Of a DNA stretch of 45,489 bases, positions 7,028 to 14,438 are shown piece after piece; position 1 is the stretch's first letter; every line of letters begins with the position of its first letter. Under the pieces are notes generated by a model. The model was not told the DNA's origin. It did no database searches and was given only the letters and a program-made list of their open reading frames with translations. Origin of the DNA: Acidobacteriota bacterium. GTDB lineage: Bacteria > Actinomycetota > AC-67. The translations under genes were made by a program, and so were the position numbers. The DNA lies in the NCBI GenBank assembly GCA_016208485.1, contig JACQXY010000026.1, forward strand, positions 1 to 45,489. Direction: 5' to 3'.

Positions 7028-7262
7028 CGGTCGCCCGGGCCTCGATCGACCCGAGCACCTCCTCCGGCTCCGCGTGGCGCCCGAGCTTCTTCTCCGAGAT
7101 GATCAGCTTCTTGTCGACCGTCACTTCGAAGACGCCCCCAGACGATGGGACCAAATCCAGCCCCTCGACGTCGCGCTCATGCTGCTCCAAGATGGTCGCC
7201 GCCAGACCGACGGCGCGATCACGATAGCCTCAAACGGCGCAGTACTCGATGCGGATGCGCAT
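7020..7262 (-). CDS. Predicted Rdx/SelW-family selenoprotein (in-frame TGA = Sec at residue 11)
   Basis: Reading through one TGA (7232-7230) gives an 80-residue protein: MRIRIEYCAV, then U, then GYRDRAVGLAATILEQ, ending ARATDA with TAA at 7022-7020. This matches the Rdx (SelT/SelW/SelH) thioredoxin-like fold: start IRIEYC, redox motif CxxU/CxxC (C8-A-V-U11) followed by GY..RA, the central LVPSSGGVFEVTVD, then LIIS and GRHAEPEEV. TGA falls exactly where relatives carry the second Cys or Sec. A SECIS-like hairpin follows at 7196-7218. A strong RBS (AAGGGGGGGAC) precedes the ATG, and TAGCAT at 7300-7295 is a possible -10 box. The stop overlaps the lipid-kinase ATG. The role is probably thiol/selenol redox. 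The alternative, a nonsense-damaged gene, is less likely given the intact downstream frame. Sec machinery genes are not in the window. Confidence 0.82.
7196..7218 (-). promoter_or_regulatory. Putative bacterial SECIS hairpin
   Basis: In the mRNA sense the hairpin begins 11 nt after the UGA, the spacing known for E. coli fdhF. Stem: U-C-G-C-G-C-C paired with G-G-C-G-(bulged G)-C-G-A, closing an 8-nt loop GUCGGUCU. The loop holds GGUC, identical to the apical SelB-binding loop of the fdhF SECIS, at +25 from the U of UGA (in fdhF it is about +22). The bulge is on the 3' strand instead of being a 5' bulged U. The fold was worked out by hand. Confidence 0.6.
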
Positions 7263-7485
7263 GTCCCCCCCCTTGCGTGGTGCGTCGAGCGTCCATGCTA
7301 TCCGGCCGGGACCGCCGGCTCGAAACCGGACTGCGGACCGGCCCGCCCGCGACCCGGCAAACCGGCAATGTCGGACGGCAGGAGGATCGGCGGCTCCGGG
7401 CGACGAATGGATGAGGAGTCGAGGTGAGCCGGAGGGACCGGCCCGGGCGTCGGCGGTGGTCGCCCGGGACTCGGTGGGAGGGTGC

Positions 7486-7893
7486 ATGCGGCGGGTTCTT
7501 GCGTTCTTGCTTCTCCTGAGCGCGGCGGGAGTGCCGGCGCGCGCCGCGGCGTCCGGCGAGCACGAGATCCTCGCCCCGTCACCGTCCCCGTACCCGGCTC
7601 TCGCACAGTTCCTTCTCGGGGGAGGGACTGGCGTGGTGGGCTGGGCCTTCGAGTCGACGCCGGGCAAGGTCTTCGTGCTGGCACCGGCAGGACCCAGCGG
7701 CCTCGAGCAGTTCAACATCTACTTCTTCGACCAGCCCGGGATTCCCTCGGCCGACCCGCGCTCACCCGTGCTCCCTGGGACCTGTGGGAGGCAGGAGGGC
7801 CCCGGGGGGAAGTCTGGGACGACCTGCGGCACGGTCGGGGTGGTCGTGATGCTCGTCGGCGCGAAGGGACAGTTCCGCTACTCCGCCTTCTGA
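7486..7893 (+). CDS. Putative secreted protein, unknown function
   Basis: A 135-aa protein beginning MRRVLAFLLLLSAAGVPARAAASG: basic N-terminus, hydrophobic core, then a likely signal-peptidase site after ARA or AAA (about residue 20-23). The mature part is small, Gly/Pro-rich, with two cysteines in CGRQEGPGGKSGTTCG that could form a disulfide, and a hydrophobic C-terminal stretch VGVVVMLVGA. The ATG is chosen because the RBS-like GGGAGG lies 5 nt upstream and the signal peptide starts there; a longer open frame upstream is Arg/Pro-rich shadow sequence. No family is recognised. The 223 nt between this gene and the divergent selenoprotein gene hold no other gene that I can see. Confidence 0.55.
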   Translation: MRRVLAFLLLLSAAGVPARAAASGEHEILAPSPSPYPALAQFLLGGGTGVVGWAFESTPGKVFVLAPAGPSGLEQFNIYFFDQPGIPSADPRSPVLPGTCGRQEGPGGKSGTTCGTVGVVVMLVGAKGQFRYSAF

Positions 7894-7934
7894 TCGGGCC
7901 GGGACGATCCGCTCCGCCGAGCGGAGGCGTGCTT

Positions 7935-8915
7935 TCAGCCGCGCGGTCTTCGAGGTCCTCTCGACGGGGTCGCGGCTTCGGGGATCGGCGAGGTCTCGAT
8001 GCGGTTCGCGGCAAGGGACCGGCGGACGGCAGCGAGCACTGCCTCAGGGCGGCGGGAGAGATCTGTCCACGTGACGTGGACGATCCGCCAGCCCAGGAGG
8101 GTGAGTTCGTTTCCGCGCGCGCGGTCGTGTTCCCATCGGATGCGTCCCGAGTGCCAGCGGTATCCATCTGCTTCGATTGCGAGTCGCAGGTCCGGCCACG
8201 CGAAGTCAACGACGGCGACCAGCCGGCCGCTGCTTCGAACCGGGTGCTGGGAAGCGGGTTCCGGCAGCCCGGCTTCCCGAAGCAACCGGAGCAATCTGGT
8301 CTCGAGGACGCTCTGCGGCACCGGCGATCCCCCGCGAGCATCCACCAGCGCGCGCATCACCTTCACGCCCCGCCGGCCCTCCCACTCCGCCCGTCCGAGG
8401 TGCCAGCGCAGGCGCGGCATCGACACGATCCGTCGGCGGAGCGCGTCGTCCGTCGCTTCCTCAACGATGTCGCGTGGGGCCACCGTCGCGACATCGAGCA
8501 GCGTGCGAGTTGGGTTCGTCACCGGGAACCCCTCGACCGTCGTCACCTCGGCAGGCAGGAGGACGGAGTGATGGACGACGCCGGGAGCGTCGACTCGTCG
8601 GCGTCGCGGCAACGTGAGTTCGACCGGTCCCGGACCGAAGCCGGCGAGGCGCCACAGGGCGGCAGCGGCGCGGTGTGAGACGACCGCATCGGGCCCCCAC
8701 GCCAGACAGGCCGCCATCAACGACTGTCGCCACGAGGAGGCGCTCCCCGCGAGCCGAAAGACATGCGGGGCCAGCCGATCCCAGCGACCCGCTCGGAGGC
8801 GGTTCTGGATCAGACCCTTGGTCGCGCCGAGTCTCGCCGCCTGGTCGCGGGAGATCACGCCGTGCTGTGCGGCGGCCAGGCGCGCGATAGCGCGGTCGAA
8901 ACCTTCACCTGTCAC
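7935..8915 (-). CDS. AbiEi-type winged-helix plus DUF559 endonuclease-like protein
   Basis: A 326-aa protein. Residues ~5-60 (AIARLAAAQHGVISRDQAARLGATKGLIQNRLRAGRWDRL.PHVFRL) match the AbiEi antitoxin N-terminal winged helix. Residues ~65-170 (VVSHRAAAALW, VTNPTRTLLDVA) are the linker region common in these actinobacterial proteins. The C-terminus (VVDFAWPDLRLAIEADGYRWHSG…R.ELTLLGWRIVHVTWTDL) is a DUF559/VSR-like PD-(D/E)XK nuclease-type domain with D…E and H residues. Start is GTG at 8915. There is no AbiEii toxin gene beside it, so it is better described as an orphan AbiEi/DUF559 protein than as half of a toxin-antitoxin pair. The biological role is unproven. The 143 nt between it and the tRNA show no gene. 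Confidence 0.75.
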   Translation of the reverse strand: MTGEGFDRAIARLAAAQHGVISRDQAARLGATKGLIQNRLRAGRWDRLAPHVFRLAGSASSWRQSLMAACLAWGPDAVVSHRAAAALWRLAGFGPGPVELTLPRRRRVDAPGVVHHSVLLPAEVTTVEGFPVTNPTRTLLDVATVAPRDIVEEATDDALRRRIVSMPRLRWHLGRAEWEGRRGVKVMRALVDARGGSPVPQSVLETRLLRLLREAGLPEPASQHPVRSSGRLVAVVDFAWPDLRLAIEADGYRWHSGRIRWEHDRARGNELTLLGWRIVHVTWTDLSRRPEAVLAAVRRSLAANRIETSPIPEAATPSRGPRRPRG

Positions 8916-9058
8916 TGCGGCACCGGATAGACGCCTTTGGTGCCACCTCGAATACCATGGCTACGCCCGGTGCGCGCCGCGTCGCGACTCGATCGCGAAC
9001 ATCGAGTTCAAATGGCGGATTGCGACGGCGTTCGTCCCCAGGCGTTCGTGCGCTGTGC

Positions 9059-9133
9059 TGGTGCCCCCGAGAGGACTCGAACCTCTGCCACCGGCTCCGG
9101 AGGCCGGTGCTCTATCCACTGAGCTACGGGGGC
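9059..9133 (-). tRNA. tRNA-Arg (anticodon CCG)
   Basis: A full cloverleaf on the minus strand: acceptor GCCCCCG/CGGGGGC, D-stem GCTC/GAGC, anticodon stem CCGGC/GCCGG with loop CTCCGGA (anticodon CCG, reads CGG), T-arm AGAGG TTCGAGT CCTCT, discriminator A, and an encoded CCA end at 9061-9059. It stands alone between the AbiEi-like gene and the divergent receiver gene. Confidence 0.95.
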
Positions 9134-9220
9134 GCTGGCGCGTTTGAATCGTAGCACCCGCGCGCCCGGCGCCGGACCGGCGGCGAGCCGAATGGAGGGC
9201 CCCACAGTGGCGCGGGCGGC

Positions 9221-9226
9221 TATCAT
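9221..9226 (+). promoter_or_regulatory. Putative -10 box (TATCAT) of the receiver/argS operon
   Basis: GGCTATCAT precedes the receiver gene. The box overlaps an in-frame ATG at 9225, so transcription should begin near 9233, which argues for the downstream GTG at 9255 as start. The same GGCTATCAT string precedes the MeaB-type gene at 43477. Confidence 0.4.
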
Positions 9227-9254
9227 GAAGCTCTTCGGCGGAGGGGAGAAGGCC

Positions 9255-9653
9255 GTGGCGGGCGAGAAGGTGCTGGTCGTCGACGACGACCGAGTGATCC
9301 TGCAACTCCTCGAGGTGAACCTTGAGATGGAGGGCTACGACGTCCGGACGGCGGCGAACGGCGAGCAGGCGCTCTCCGACGTCAAGGTGTTCCGGCCCGA
9401 CATCGTGATCCTCGACATCATGATGCCGAGGATGGACGGCATGGAGGTGTGCCGCAGGATCCAGGCCGACCCCGCTAGCGCCGACGTCCCGGTGGTTTTC
9501 CTGTCCGCCAAGGCCCAGGACCTCGATGTTCGCCGAGGGTACGAGCTGGGCGTCGCGGCGTATCTGACGAAGCCCTTCGACCCCCAGGAGCTGATCGACA
9601 CCGTCGAGCGAGTGCTGGCGGGGGAGCGAGTCCTGCCGCCGGGCGGACCGTGA
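9255..9653 (+). CDS. Stand-alone response-regulator receiver (CheY-like) protein
   Basis: A 132-aa protein made only of a receiver domain: acidic pocket VVDDD, phospho-acceptor Asp in DIVILDIMMPRMDGME, conserved Ser in VVFLSAKAQ and Lys in YLTKPFDPQEL. No output domain is present, so it probably signals by protein contact. The start is placed at GTG 9255 because GGAGGGGAG lies just upstream and the candidate promoter at 9221 excludes earlier starts; MAGEKVLVVDDD is then the natural receiver N-terminus. Its TGA overlaps the GTG of argS, so it is translationally coupled to arginyl-tRNA synthetase. No partner kinase is adjacent; the PdtaS-like kinase 5 kb away is a possible but unproven partner. 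Confidence 0.85.
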   Translation: MAGEKVLVVDDDRVILQLLEVNLEMEGYDVRTAANGEQALSDVKVFRPDIVILDIMMPRMDGMEVCRRIQADPASADVPVVFLSAKAQDLDVRRGYELGVAAYLTKPFDPQELIDTVERVLAGERVLPPGGP

Positions 9654-11314
9654 TCCGGGTCCGGCTCGCGGGCTCGATCCGCCGCGCGATCGAGCAGGCA
9701 CAGGCCGCCGGCGATCTGCCGCCGGTCGACGTGGGGGAGATCCCGCTCGAACGTCCGTCCCGCAAGGAGCACGGGGACTGGTCGAGCGGGGTCGCCCTCG
9801 CGATGGCGAAGGCTGCTCGCATGAAGCCGCGCGAGGTGGCCGAGCGCATCGTCGCCGAACTCGGCGCGCCGGAGCACGTGGCGAGAATCGAGATCGCCGG
9901 GCCGGGATTCATCAACTTCTTCCTCACTCACGCCTGGCTGGCGAACCTGGTCGCCGGGGTCGAGGCGGCCGGGGATGCCTGGGGTCGCTCCGAGGCCCCG
10001 GAGCCGCAGCGGATCCAGGTCGAGTTCGTGAGCGCCAACCCGACCGGGCCGATGCACGTCGGCAACGCGCGCTGGGCCTCGGTGGGGGACGCGATCGCGG
10101 CGCTCCTCGGCGCGACCGGCCACGAGGTGGAGCGCGAGTACTACGTGAACGACCACGGCCGCCAGGTCGAGCTGTTCGGCCGCTCGCTCGCCGCGCGCTA
10201 CCTCCAGCGGTTCGGGCGCGAGGCCGAGATGCCGGAGGGCGGGTATCAGGGGCACTACGTGCAGGCGCTCGCCGAGGATCTGGCGGCCGAGGCCGGAGAC
10301 CGGCTCCTCGACGCGCCGGCCGCCGAGCGAGAGGCGTTCTTCCGCGAGGAGGGTCTCCGGCGCACCGTCGCGGACATCCGCGCGACCCTCGATGCCTTCG
10401 GCGTCCGCTACGACGTGTGGTTCAGCGAGCGGTCCCTCCACGAGTCCGGCGCGGTCACCGCGGCGGTCGACCGCCTCCGCGAGGCCGGGCACGTATACGA
10501 GCACGAGGGAGCGGTGTGGCTCCGGACGACTGAGCTCGGCGACGACAAGGACCGCGTCGTCCTCCGGTCGAACGGCGCTCCGACGTACCTCGCGGCCGAC
10601 GTCGCCTACTGGATCGACAAGCGCGGCCGGGGGTTCGACCGGGTCATCTACCTCTGGGGATCCGATCACCACGGGGACGTTCCGCGAGTTCGCGCCGCTA
10701 TCCAGCTCCTCGGGGACGACCCCGACGCGGCGGAGTTCATCATCGGGCAGTTCGTGCACCTCACTCGCGGCGGGGAGACGGTCCGGATGTCGAAGCGCAC
10801 CGGCGAGGCCGTCACATTCGACGAGCTGCTCGAGGAGGTCGGGCGCGACGCCGCGCGGTACCACTTCCTCAGGCAGGGCATCGATAGCACGATGGACTTC
10901 GATCTGGACCTGGTCGTGCGGCAATCCCAGGAGAACCCCGTGTACTACGTGCAGTACGCGCACGCGCGCATCTGCTCGATCCTTCGGTACGCGGAGGAGC
11001 AGGGGGTCGCGCTCCGGCCGGTGTCGGAGGTCGCGCTGGAGGAGCTGCAGCACGAGAGCGAACTGGACCTGCTCCGGAAGATCGCCGAGCTTCCGGAGGT
11101 TGTGGAGGTCGCTGCGCGCCAGCGCGCCCCCCACCGCCTGACGCGCTACGCGGAGGATCTGGCGGCGCTCTTCCACGCCTTCTACCGGGACTGCCGGGTC
11201 GTGTCGGAGGACGAGTCGCTCACCCAAGCGCGGCTGCACCTCTGCCGCGCCGCGCGGATCTCGCTTCGCAACGTCCTAGTGCTCCTCGGCGTGAGCGCCC
11301 CCGAGCGGATGTGA
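9650..11314 (+). CDS. argS: Arginyl-tRNA synthetase
   Basis: A 554-aa class I synthetase that charges tRNA-Arg. The Add-1 N-terminal domain occupies about residues 1-110. The catalytic domain has SANPTGPMHVGNARWASVGD (HIGH-type motif as HVGN) and VRMSKRTGEAVT, a KMSKS-type motif that many ArgS lack in canonical form. The C-terminal anticodon-binding domain (DALR: YYVQYAHARICSILRYAEE through APHRLTRYAEDLAALFHAFYRDCRV) is complete. GTG overlaps the receiver gene's stop, and lysA follows after 7 nt. A tRNA-Arg gene lies just upstream on the other strand, probably by chance. Confidence 0.95.
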   Translation: MIRVRLAGSIRRAIEQAQAAGDLPPVDVGEIPLERPSRKEHGDWSSGVALAMAKAARMKPREVAERIVAELGAPEHVARIEIAGPGFINFFLTHAWLANLVAGVEAAGDAWGRSEAPEPQRIQVEFVSANPTGPMHVGNARWASVGDAIAALLGATGHEVEREYYVNDHGRQVELFGRSLAARYLQRFGREAEMPEGGYQGHYVQALAEDLAAEAGDRLLDAPAAEREAFFREEGLRRTVADIRATLDAFGVRYDVWFSERSLHESGAVTAAVDRLREAGHVYEHEGAVWLRTTELGDDKDRVVLRSNGAPTYLAADVAYWIDKRGRGFDRVIYLWGSDHHGDVPRVRAAIQLLGDDPDAAEFIIGQFVHLTRGGETVRMSKRTGEAVTFDELLEEVGRDAARYHFLRQGIDSTMDFDLDLVVRQSQENPVYYVQYAHARICSILRYAEEQGVALRPVSEVALEELQHESELDLLRKIAELPEVVEVAARQRAPHRLTRYAEDLAALFHAFYRDCRVVSEDESLTQARLHLCRAARISLRNVLVLLGVSAPERM

Positions 11315-11321
11315 GAACCTG

Positions 11322-12541
11322 ATGCCGCACACACTGAAGGACGTTCTTCCGGCGACCGCGCGCCTGGGCGCCGGCGGCCACCTGGAGATCGGCGGGTGCG
11401 ATGCGGTCGCGCTCGCAGGCGAGTTCGGGACGCCGCTGTTCGTCTTCTGCGAGGAGACGTTCCGCCGGCGCGCGCGCGCCTTCCGCGAGGCGCTGCCCGG
11501 AGCCGACGTCTACTACGCCGGCAAGGCGTTCCTGTGCCTCGCGATCGCGCGAATCTGCGCGGAGGAGGGGCTCGGGATCGACGTGGCCTCCGGCGGGGAG
11601 ATGCACACCGCGCTCGCCGCGGGCTTTCCGCCCGACCGGCTGCTCCTGCACGGGAACAACAAGAGCGACGCGGAGATCGCGCGGGCCGTCGCGTCCGGCG
11701 TGGGCAGGATCGTCGCCGACTCCATCGAAGAGCTGGACCGGATCGACCAGATCGCCTCGGGCGGCGGCCGGCGAGCGCGCGTGCTGCTCCGGGTGACTCC
11801 CGGGGTCGAGGCGCACACCCACTCCTACATACAGACCGGCCAGGAGGATTCGAAGTTCGGGATGTCGGTTGAGGGCGGCGTGGCGCTCGACGCCGCCGAG
11901 CGCGCGCGCGACCTCCCGGGGGTCGAGGTCGCCGGTTTGCACGCGCACATCGGCTCGAACATCACCGGCTCCGAGGCGTTCCTGAAGACCGTGGAGGTCC
12001 TCGGCGACCTTGCCGCGGAGGCGAGGAGGCGTTCGCGCGCGACGTCGGGGAAGCGGTCGAGCGCGAGTGGGGCGCGCGCGGGCTTGCGGCCCCGCGCCTC
12101 GCGGTGGAGCCGGGGCGCTGGCTCGTCGGCAACGCCATGGTGACTCTGTACACCGTCGGCGCGGTGAAGGAGGTGCCCGGCGTTCGCACCTACGTGGCGG
12201 TGGACGGAGGCATGAGCGACAACATCCGCCCGGCCCTCTACGGCGCGCGCTACGAGGCGCTCCTCGCGAACAAGGCCGACCTCCCCGGCACCAGGGTCGT
12301 CACCGTGGCCGGCTCGCACTGCGAGCAGGGCGACCTCTTGATCCGGGACGTCGCGCTTCCGGCAAGCGTCGCGCGCGGCGACATCCTGGCGGTGCCGGCG
12401 ACCGGGGCCTACGGGTACTCGATGGCCTCGAACTACAACCGGTTTCCGCGCCCGGCCGTGGTCGCGGTGCTCGAGGGGTCGGCGCGCGTGATCGTGCGGC
12501 GGGAGACATACGAGGACTTGACCAGGCTGGACGTCCCTTGA
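11322..12541 (+). pseudogene. lysA: Diaminopimelate decarboxylase, disrupted by internal deletion and frameshift
   Basis: LysA makes lysine from meso-diaminopimelate. The frame from ATG 11322 encodes a normal N-terminal half: PLP-lysine motif YYAGKAFLC, EEGLGIDVASGGE, HGNNKS, and AGLHAHIGSNI. After LAAEA (about 12021) it degenerates; family sequence resumes in another frame at EEAFARDVGEAV (from about 12023) and continues through EPGRWLVGNA, DGGMSDNIRPALYGARY, GSHCEQGD and YGYSMASNYNRF to TGA 12539-12541. Roughly 35 residues between the halves, including the GGGLG-type motif that grips the PLP phosphate, are absent, so a loss of about 100 nt (1 more than a multiple of 3) best explains both defects. 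The breakpoint region GAGGCGAGGAGGCG is a short direct repeat. It could be a real mutation or an assembly collapse. Confidence 0.8.
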
Positions 12542-13089
12542 CGCAGGTCGCGCTCGACGGCGAGCGCGTTCGGCTCCGCGAGTGGAGCATGGACGACATC
12601 GGCGCCGTCCAGCTCTACGCCTCGGATCCCGAGGTCGTCCGCTTCATGCCCTGGGGGCCGAACAGCCCGGCGGAGACGCGGGAGTTCCTCGAGAAGGCCC
12701 TCGCCGCCGCGCGGGAGCCGGTCCGGACCGAATTCGAGTTCGCCGTCACCTTCCGCGGCGAGGAAGTGGCGATCGGGGGCGCCGGAATCCGCGCGCGCGG
12801 GGTCCATCGAAGAGCCGACATCGGATACGCGCTTCGGCGGGACGTCTGGGGGAGGGGCCTTGCGACGGAGGTGGCCGCGCTGCTCGGCGAGTTCGGCTTC
12901 GGGGCTCTCGGCATGCACCGCATCGAGGCGACCTGCGACCCGGAGAACCGTGCCTCGGCGAGGGTGCTCGAGAAGGCGGGCATGCGGCTCGAGGGTCGCA
13001 TGCGCGGCCACATGCCGGTGCGAGGGGTCTGGCGCGACTCGCTCCTGTACGCGGTCCTCGAGGAGGAGCGGCGGCCGGAGGCAACCTGA
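12538..13089 (+). CDS. GNAT-family N-acetyltransferase (RimJ/RimL type)
   Basis: A 183-aa acetyltransferase. It opens VALDGERVRLREWSMDDIGAVQLYASDPEVVRFM, typical of the RimJ/RimL/SpeG-like branch, has the acetyl-CoA loop region YALRRDVWGRGLATEVAALL, and the characteristic HRIEATCDPENRASARVLEKAGMRLEGRMRGH. The start is TTG at 12538, overlapping the lysA stop (TTGA), with homology starting directly after. The substrate (a ribosomal protein N-terminus or a small molecule) is unknown. Coupling to lysA implies it depends on translation through a gene that is broken here. Confidence 0.85.
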   Translation: MTQVALDGERVRLREWSMDDIGAVQLYASDPEVVRFMPWGPNSPAETREFLEKALAAAREPVRTEFEFAVTFRGEEVAIGGAGIRARGVHRRADIGYALRRDVWGRGLATEVAALLGEFGFGALGMHRIEATCDPENRASARVLEKAGMRLEGRMRGHMPVRGVWRDSLLYAVLEEERRPEAT

Positions 13090-13121
13090 CGCAATGAGCG
13101 GGCCCCCCGGTCCGGCTTCTG

Positions 13122-13127
13122 TAAGAT
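13122..13127 (+). promoter_or_regulatory. Putative -10 box (TAAGAT) giving a leaderless hom transcript
   Basis: TAAGAT ends exactly 7 nt before the GTG start at 13135, so the first transcribed base would be the start codon. No RBS precedes the GTG, consistent with leaderless initiation. No clear -35 box was seen. Confidence 0.45.
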
Positions 13128-13134
13128 TGCGTGC

Positions 13135-14424
13135 GTGAAGCAGATCCGGATCGGCATGCTCGGATGCGGGATCGTCGGTTCGGCGGTCCTGAGGATGCTC
13201 GCGCGCAACCGGTCCGACATCGAGCGCAGAGTCGGGGCCCAGGTCGAGGTCGTGAGGGTTGCCGTCCGCAATCCTTCCAAGGAGCGCGACGTCCCCGAGG
13301 GCATCGAGGCTCTCTACACCACAGACGCTCATGCGGTCGTGCGGGATCCGCTCGTGCAGATCGTGGTCGAGGTGATGGGGGGGATCGAGCCGGCACGGAG
13401 CCTGCTGGTCGAGGCGATGGAGGGCGGCAAGCACGTCGTCACGGCAAACAAGGAGCTGCTCGCCTCGCTCGGCCGGGAGCTGTTCGACGCGGCGGAGCGC
13501 GCGGGGGTCGACCTCTACTTCGAGGCCGCGGTCGGTGGCGGCATCCCGCTCATCCACCCCCTGAAGGAGTCCCTCGCCGGCGAGCGGATCCGCAAGGTCA
13601 TGGGGATCGTGAACGGCACGACCAACTTCATCCTGACGCGGATGTCGGAGGAGGGGATCTCGTTCTCGGCGGCGCTCGCCGAGGCGGAGCGGCTCGGATA
13701 CACCGAACTCGACCCGTCGGCCGACATCGAGGGCTTCGATCCGGCCGCCAAGGCCGCTATCCTCGCGAGCATCGCGTTCAACACCCGCGTGGTGGCCGGC
13801 GACGTCTACCGCGAGGGGATCGCGGCGATCACCCAGCAGGACATCGCGTTCGCGGCGCGGCTCGGCTACGCGGTGAAGCTGCTTGCGATCGCGGAGTCCC
13901 AGGACGGGGAGGTCGCCGTCCGGGTCCACCCCGCGATGATCCCGAGGACCCATCCGCTCGCGAGCGTTCGGGACAATCTGAACGCGGTCTTCGTGCAGGG
14001 CGAGAACGTCGGCGAGCTGATGTTCCTCGGCCGCGGTGCCGGCGGGCCGCCGACCGGGACGAGCGTCGTCGGCGACGTCCTCGACATCGCTCGGAACATC
14101 CTGTCGGGCGGCCGCGGAGTCGGGTGCACGTGCTACACGGAGAAGACCGTCCGGCCGATGGAGACGATGTTCGCGCAGTACTACATCCTTCTCAAGGTGG
14201 CGGATCTCCCGGGCGTGCTGGCTTCGGTGGCCGGCGTCTTCGGGCACAACAACGTCTCGATCGGGAGCGTCTGGCAGGAGGGGGTAGGGGAGGAGGCCCA
14301 GCTCGTGCTCATCACCCACCGCGCGATGGAGCGGGACCTCCGGGCGACGCTTCACGACCTGCGCGAGCTGGAGGCGGTCACGAAGGTGGCGAGCGTCATG
14401 CGGGTCGAGGGCGGCGAGGCGTGA
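13135..14424 (+). CDS. hom: Homoserine dehydrogenase
   Basis: A 429-aa enzyme that reduces aspartate semialdehyde to homoserine for threonine, methionine and isoleucine synthesis. N-terminal Rossmann motif [12 protein letters not shown] (residues 7-18), then [34 protein letters not shown], the catalytic-domain block [13 protein letters not shown] and [14 protein letters not shown], and [22 protein letters not shown]-terminal ACT domain (about 347-425, [23 protein letters not shown]) indicates allosteric feedback, usually by threonine. It is followed by thrC and thrB, a classical threonine cluster. No Shine-Dalgarno sequence is seen; see the -10 box at 13122. Confidence 0.95.
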   Translation: MKQIRIGMLGCGIVGSAVLRMLARNRSDIERRVGAQVEVVRVAVRNPSKERDVPEGIEALYTTDAHAVVRDPLVQIVVEVMGGIEPARSLLVEAMEGGKHVVTANKELLASLGRELFDAAERAGVDLYFEAAVGGGIPLIHPLKESLAGERIRKVMGIVNGTTNFILTRMSEEGISFSAALAEAERLGYTELDPSADIEGFDPAAKAAILASIAFNTRVVAGDVYREGIAAITQQDIAFAARLGYAVKLLAIAESQDGEVAVRVHPAMIPRTHPLASVRDNLNAVFVQGENVGELMFLGRGAGGPPTGTSVVGDVLDIARNILSGGRGVGCTCYTEKTVRPMETMFAQYYILLKVADLPGVLASVAGVFGHNNVSIGSVWQEGVGEEAQLVLITHRAMERDLRATLHDLRELEAVTKVASVMRVEGGEA

Positions 14425-14438
14425 GGGAGGGCCGCCAC

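Noticed and set aside
7230..7262. TGA at 7230 as a genuine stop giving a 10-residue peptide
   Set aside because: The reading frame after it encodes the rest of an Rdx-family protein for 69 residues and ends in overlap with the next gene's start, which a true stop would not preserve.
11322..12541. lysA as a simple one-base sequencing frameshift
   Set aside because: Even after joining the two frames about 35 residues with the glycine-rich PLP motif are missing, so a larger loss is required.
13099..13116. A third copy of the repeat near hom (GGCCCCCCGGTCCGG)
   Set aside because: Only about 11 nt (GCCCCCCGGTC) match the element and the flanks do not; short G/C runs like this are expected by chance in such GC-rich DNA.
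12433..14355. Very long open frames antisense to hom, the debranching enzyme, ATP synthase and others
   Set aside because: They mirror codon bias of the sense genes (high G/C at third positions), are rich in Arg/His/Asp/Glu/Leu without domains, and overlap well-identified genes on the other strand.
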